Shown here: piece by piece, positions 61,797-64,000 of the stretch | How the letters are laid out: every line of letters begins with the position of its first letter | How positions within the stretch are numbered: position 1 is the stretch's first letter | Assembly: GCA_039566865.1 (NCBI GenBank) | Contig: CM076952.1 | Span: 12,110,501-12,174,500 of the forward strand | Direction of reading: 5' to 3' | From: Aurelia coerulea | Taxonomy: Eukaryota; Cnidaria; Scyphozoa; Semaeostomeae; Ulmaridae | DNA length: 64,000 nucleotides | Notes under the pieces: generated by a model | The model's input: only the letters and a program-made list of their open reading frames with translations | What the model was told of the DNA's origin: nothing | Databases searched by the model: none | Translations under genes and position numbers: made by a program

Positions 61797-62620
61797 AATT
61801 TCCATCTGTTGATGAATGCATTAATCGAGCTGCCAACTCATTACAAGGCAATTTTCAAAATTTGACCTCTTGGACCTGACACACTTCTCTTACTGCTTGA
61901 AATCTTCGATATGGATAACTGTTGCCAAGGGAACCTACCCACCCATATAAATACCATCAAGAAACAAGGGTGGCACTGTTATAGTGGCAACTTTTTTCAG
62001 GAGAAAAAAATTTGTTAATATTTTTTATGTCATCCTTTAGTTTCACTCAGGGCCATAGGAAGCATCTTAAAGGTGCACTATACTTCAAGGGCACTTTTCT
62101 CGTAAGAAGGGCACTTTAATATATGCGGGATTTTTAACGGTAAGAATGTGACATATAGAAGAAAATAGTGTGAATCCTTACGTATATCTAATTTCCTGAC
62201 ACACTTCCCTTACTGCTTGAAATCTTTGATATGGATAACTGTCGTTATGGTGGCAACTCTTGTCAGGAGAAAATAAACAGTTTGTTAATATTGTCTGTCA
62301 TCCTTTAGTTTCACTTAGGGCCACAGGAAGCATCTTAAAGGTGCACGGCACTTCAAGGGCACTCTTTTCGTAAACAGGGCACTTTAATATACATGGGATT
62401 TTTAAGGGTAAGAATGTGGTATATAAGAAAATAGTTTAAATCCTGATAGATATCCATGTGATAGATTTCCTTCACAATAAAACAGAGTGAGAAGTAAACA
62501 TAACTAAATCGGAAAGTAAATAATAACACGATTTTATCAACTTTCTGTCCTTACCGGTCTTAAAAGGAAAATTTTTGTTTTGTCGCATAATCTTTAGGGG
62601 GCATGTGCGTCTCTGGTTTT
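61797..62620 (+). repeat. Dispersed repeat R, continuation with internal duplication
   Basis: GACCTCTTGGACCTGACACA, GCTTGAAATCTTCGATATGG, CACTCAGGGCCATAGGAAGC and GTGAGAAGTAAACATAACT. A block from TTCCCTTACTGCTTGAAATC to GCATCTTAAAGGTGCAC appears twice (about 61880-62080 and 62205-62345), so this copy carries an internal partial duplication. Confidence 0.75.
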
Positions 62621-62642
62621 GAAACGACAGTTCGACTTCAAA

Positions 62643-62957
62643 ATGGCAGCAAGTTCACCACAGCGCACCATCTTGCTCATCACGTACAGTCAAGGTGACT
62701 TAGACAAGTTTCCAAGTCGTCAAAGTTTTCCAGATGTTGTGGTTGAGGGTTTTGCAGTAAGGATTATCCGCATTTCAATTTGGGAAACTTCACTTGAATG
62801 GCATAAGAATGGGGGTTTTCATTACCATCGGTATTACTTTCATACCTTGTTTTGTTCGGTTCGCAAAGTAATGTTCCTACCAGTATTTGTCATGCTGCTC
62901 GAGGGAGTGACAATAACGGCTCCATGCTTTATTGGCCAATATTCCTCTATTCTTTAA
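62643..62957 (+). pseudogene. Rep-like (HUH-type) N-terminal fragment
   Basis: From an ATG in good context (AAAATGGC) the frame reads TILLITYSQGDLDKFPSR and FPDVVVEGF, then WETSLEWHKNGGFHYH. TYSQ near the N-terminus and a later GGxHYH resemble rolling-circle motifs 1 and 2 (HUH metal ligands) of Rep-like proteins. After HYH the sequence loses similarity and ends at TAA 62957, with no tyrosine motif or helicase. It is most likely a truncated or frameshifted mobile or integrated replication gene; the exact source is not determined. Confidence 0.5.
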
Positions 62958-62971
62958 ATGCCAAATGAGAC

Positions 62972-63345
62972 CCCGTTTACACTATGCCGGTACGAAATGA
63001 ATACGGCATGAAACTGTGCCGTATTGGCCTCCCGTTTACACTATGCCGGCATAGTTTTCACTTGAATACGGCACGAAATGAATACGGCATGCTAACTGGC
63101 TTCGTCGCTCTACCGGCATAGTGTAAACGGCGAATACAGCATCATTTCATGTCGGATTCACATTGAGGCGATAATCTTGCAAGTGAGAGCATGCGCCTTG
63201 ACAAATCCTCCCTCTGCGCATGGTCAAAACCTATCGTATTCATTTCGTGCCGGTATAGTGTAAACGGCGATTCCGTTTTGACAGGAAAACGAATGCGGCA
63301 CAGTTTCATGCCGTATTCATTTCGTACCGGCATAGTGTAAACGGG
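62972..63345. mobile_element. MITE with 50-bp near-identical CCCGTTTACACTATGCCGG ends
   Basis: The first 50 bp and the inverted last 50 bp are nearly identical (through GTACGAAATGAATACGGC and ATGAAACTGTGCCG). The motif CCGTTTACACTATGCCGG appears in at least two further internal copies, in both orientations (about 63033-63060, 63113-63132 and 63250-63270). No ORF. No clear target duplication. Confidence 0.85.
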
Positions 63346-64000
63346 TTCTGAATGAAAAGGGTAATGTTTCCCCTTTGAAACCAGCATTAGTTCTTTTGGA
63401 ACCACTTATAAACGATAATAAACAATTCATCATCGGACCACTGAACTGCAATTGTTCAAGAGGTCAAATCACTAAATGATAGACTGAGTGAGTGATCTTG
63501 AACATTGCTCGCAAACAATTCTCACTTTTTAAAGTTTCTTGTGCGTCCAAGAAAGTTGACGAACAAATAAACGAAGCCACCCAAGATGTAGCAAAAGCCC
63601 GTGTGTACACATAGGCTAGCTTTTTACTCAAAAATTCTACACTGATTATATGCAAAATGACTAAAACTTCAACAATTCTCACTTCTACAGCTACTAAAAA
63701 GGATTTCAAAAATATTTTGAAGGTACTAAAAACGAGCAATGTTGGTAAATTGGTTCAAATTTCAACTCACCGCGGAGATTTTTTAATTTCATTGGTCTGC
63801 AATGAGGGTGTCTGCTCATACTCACAAGATAATATGCGTTTTGCGCAAAGTTTTTTCGTTTTTTTTTCGTTAGAAACAAGGAATACAAACGAGCAATTTT
63901 GGTGAGCATTGTAGTGAGCCTTGTGGCGAGCACTGATGACGTAATTCACCATGAACGCACACGAACCAGATGGCAATGTTACAGTTGTAGATCGTTTACA
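63346..64000. other. No recognised gene or element
   Basis: AT-rich with short overlapping ORFs on both strands, none with a motif. The sequence runs to the window edge. Confidence 0.35.

Noticed and set aside
62972..63345. Cruciform replication origin
   Set aside because: The strong palindromic ends and internal repeats are better explained as a MITE; nothing else points to an origin.
63657..63905. 82-residue ORF at the window end
   Set aside because: No recognisable motif, overlaps opposite-strand ORFs of the same length, compositionally ordinary.

Overview
The window comes from an animal genome, AT-rich and almost wholly built of transposable elements. The mix of element types (CR1/L2-like LINEs with 2A or esterase modules, an RLE-type LINE, Penelope-like elements with GIY-YIG endonuclease, Ty3/Gypsy, many hAT, mariner and piggyBac-type MITEs, a foldback element, a tRNA-derived SINE and a Rep-like HUH fragment) suits a marine invertebrate, most likely a cnidarian. 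That assignment is inference; no host gene with a clear function and no rRNA or free tRNA gene was recognised.

Layout. 0-3.3 kb: a long intact RLE-type LINE ORF. 3.3-8.1 kb: two arrays of a 15-bp minisatellite around two decayed minus-strand CR1/Jockey-type LINEs. 8.1-14.2 kb: MITEs, a LINE ORF1-like coding region and another decayed RT. 14.25-19.3 kb: a CR1-type ORF2 with a hydrophobic leader and a 2A-like peptide; a 4.1-kb TA-flanked element splits the leader. That element carries a giant nested palindrome whose second arm preserves the empty sites of three later insertions. 19.3-25.7 kb: a Ty3/Gypsy pol remnant broken by three insertions, each with a readable target duplication. 25.9-33.9 kb: piggyBac, hAT and mariner-type MITEs around a decayed RT, then about 2.6 kb with nothing recognised. 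34-37.8 kb: an L2-type LINE broken by a mariner MITE and a Penelope-like element with a 13-bp duplication. 38-44 kb: a nearly intact two-ORF LINE inside an 8-bp microsatellite. 44-53 kb: a hAT MITE with internal 130-bp repeats, a CR1-type LINE split by a TTAA MITE, a Penelope endonuclease fragment and copies of a large dispersed repeat. 53-64 kb: LINE tails, a gag-like minus-strand ORF with a frameshift, further nested MITEs, a decayed LINE and a Rep-like N-terminus.

The most unusual objects are the LINE at 39.2-43.8 kb, the 2A leader at 14.25/18.6 kb and the nested palindrome at 14.4-18.6 kb. The LINE ORF1 joins a SAMD1/KAT6-like winged helix to an SGNH esterase. One in-frame TAG separates it from an ORF2 that has no ATG before its endonuclease domain. 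The window reads as a stratigraphic record: insertions into insertions, many datable in order because the interrupted reading frames or palindrome arms show the pre-insertion site.
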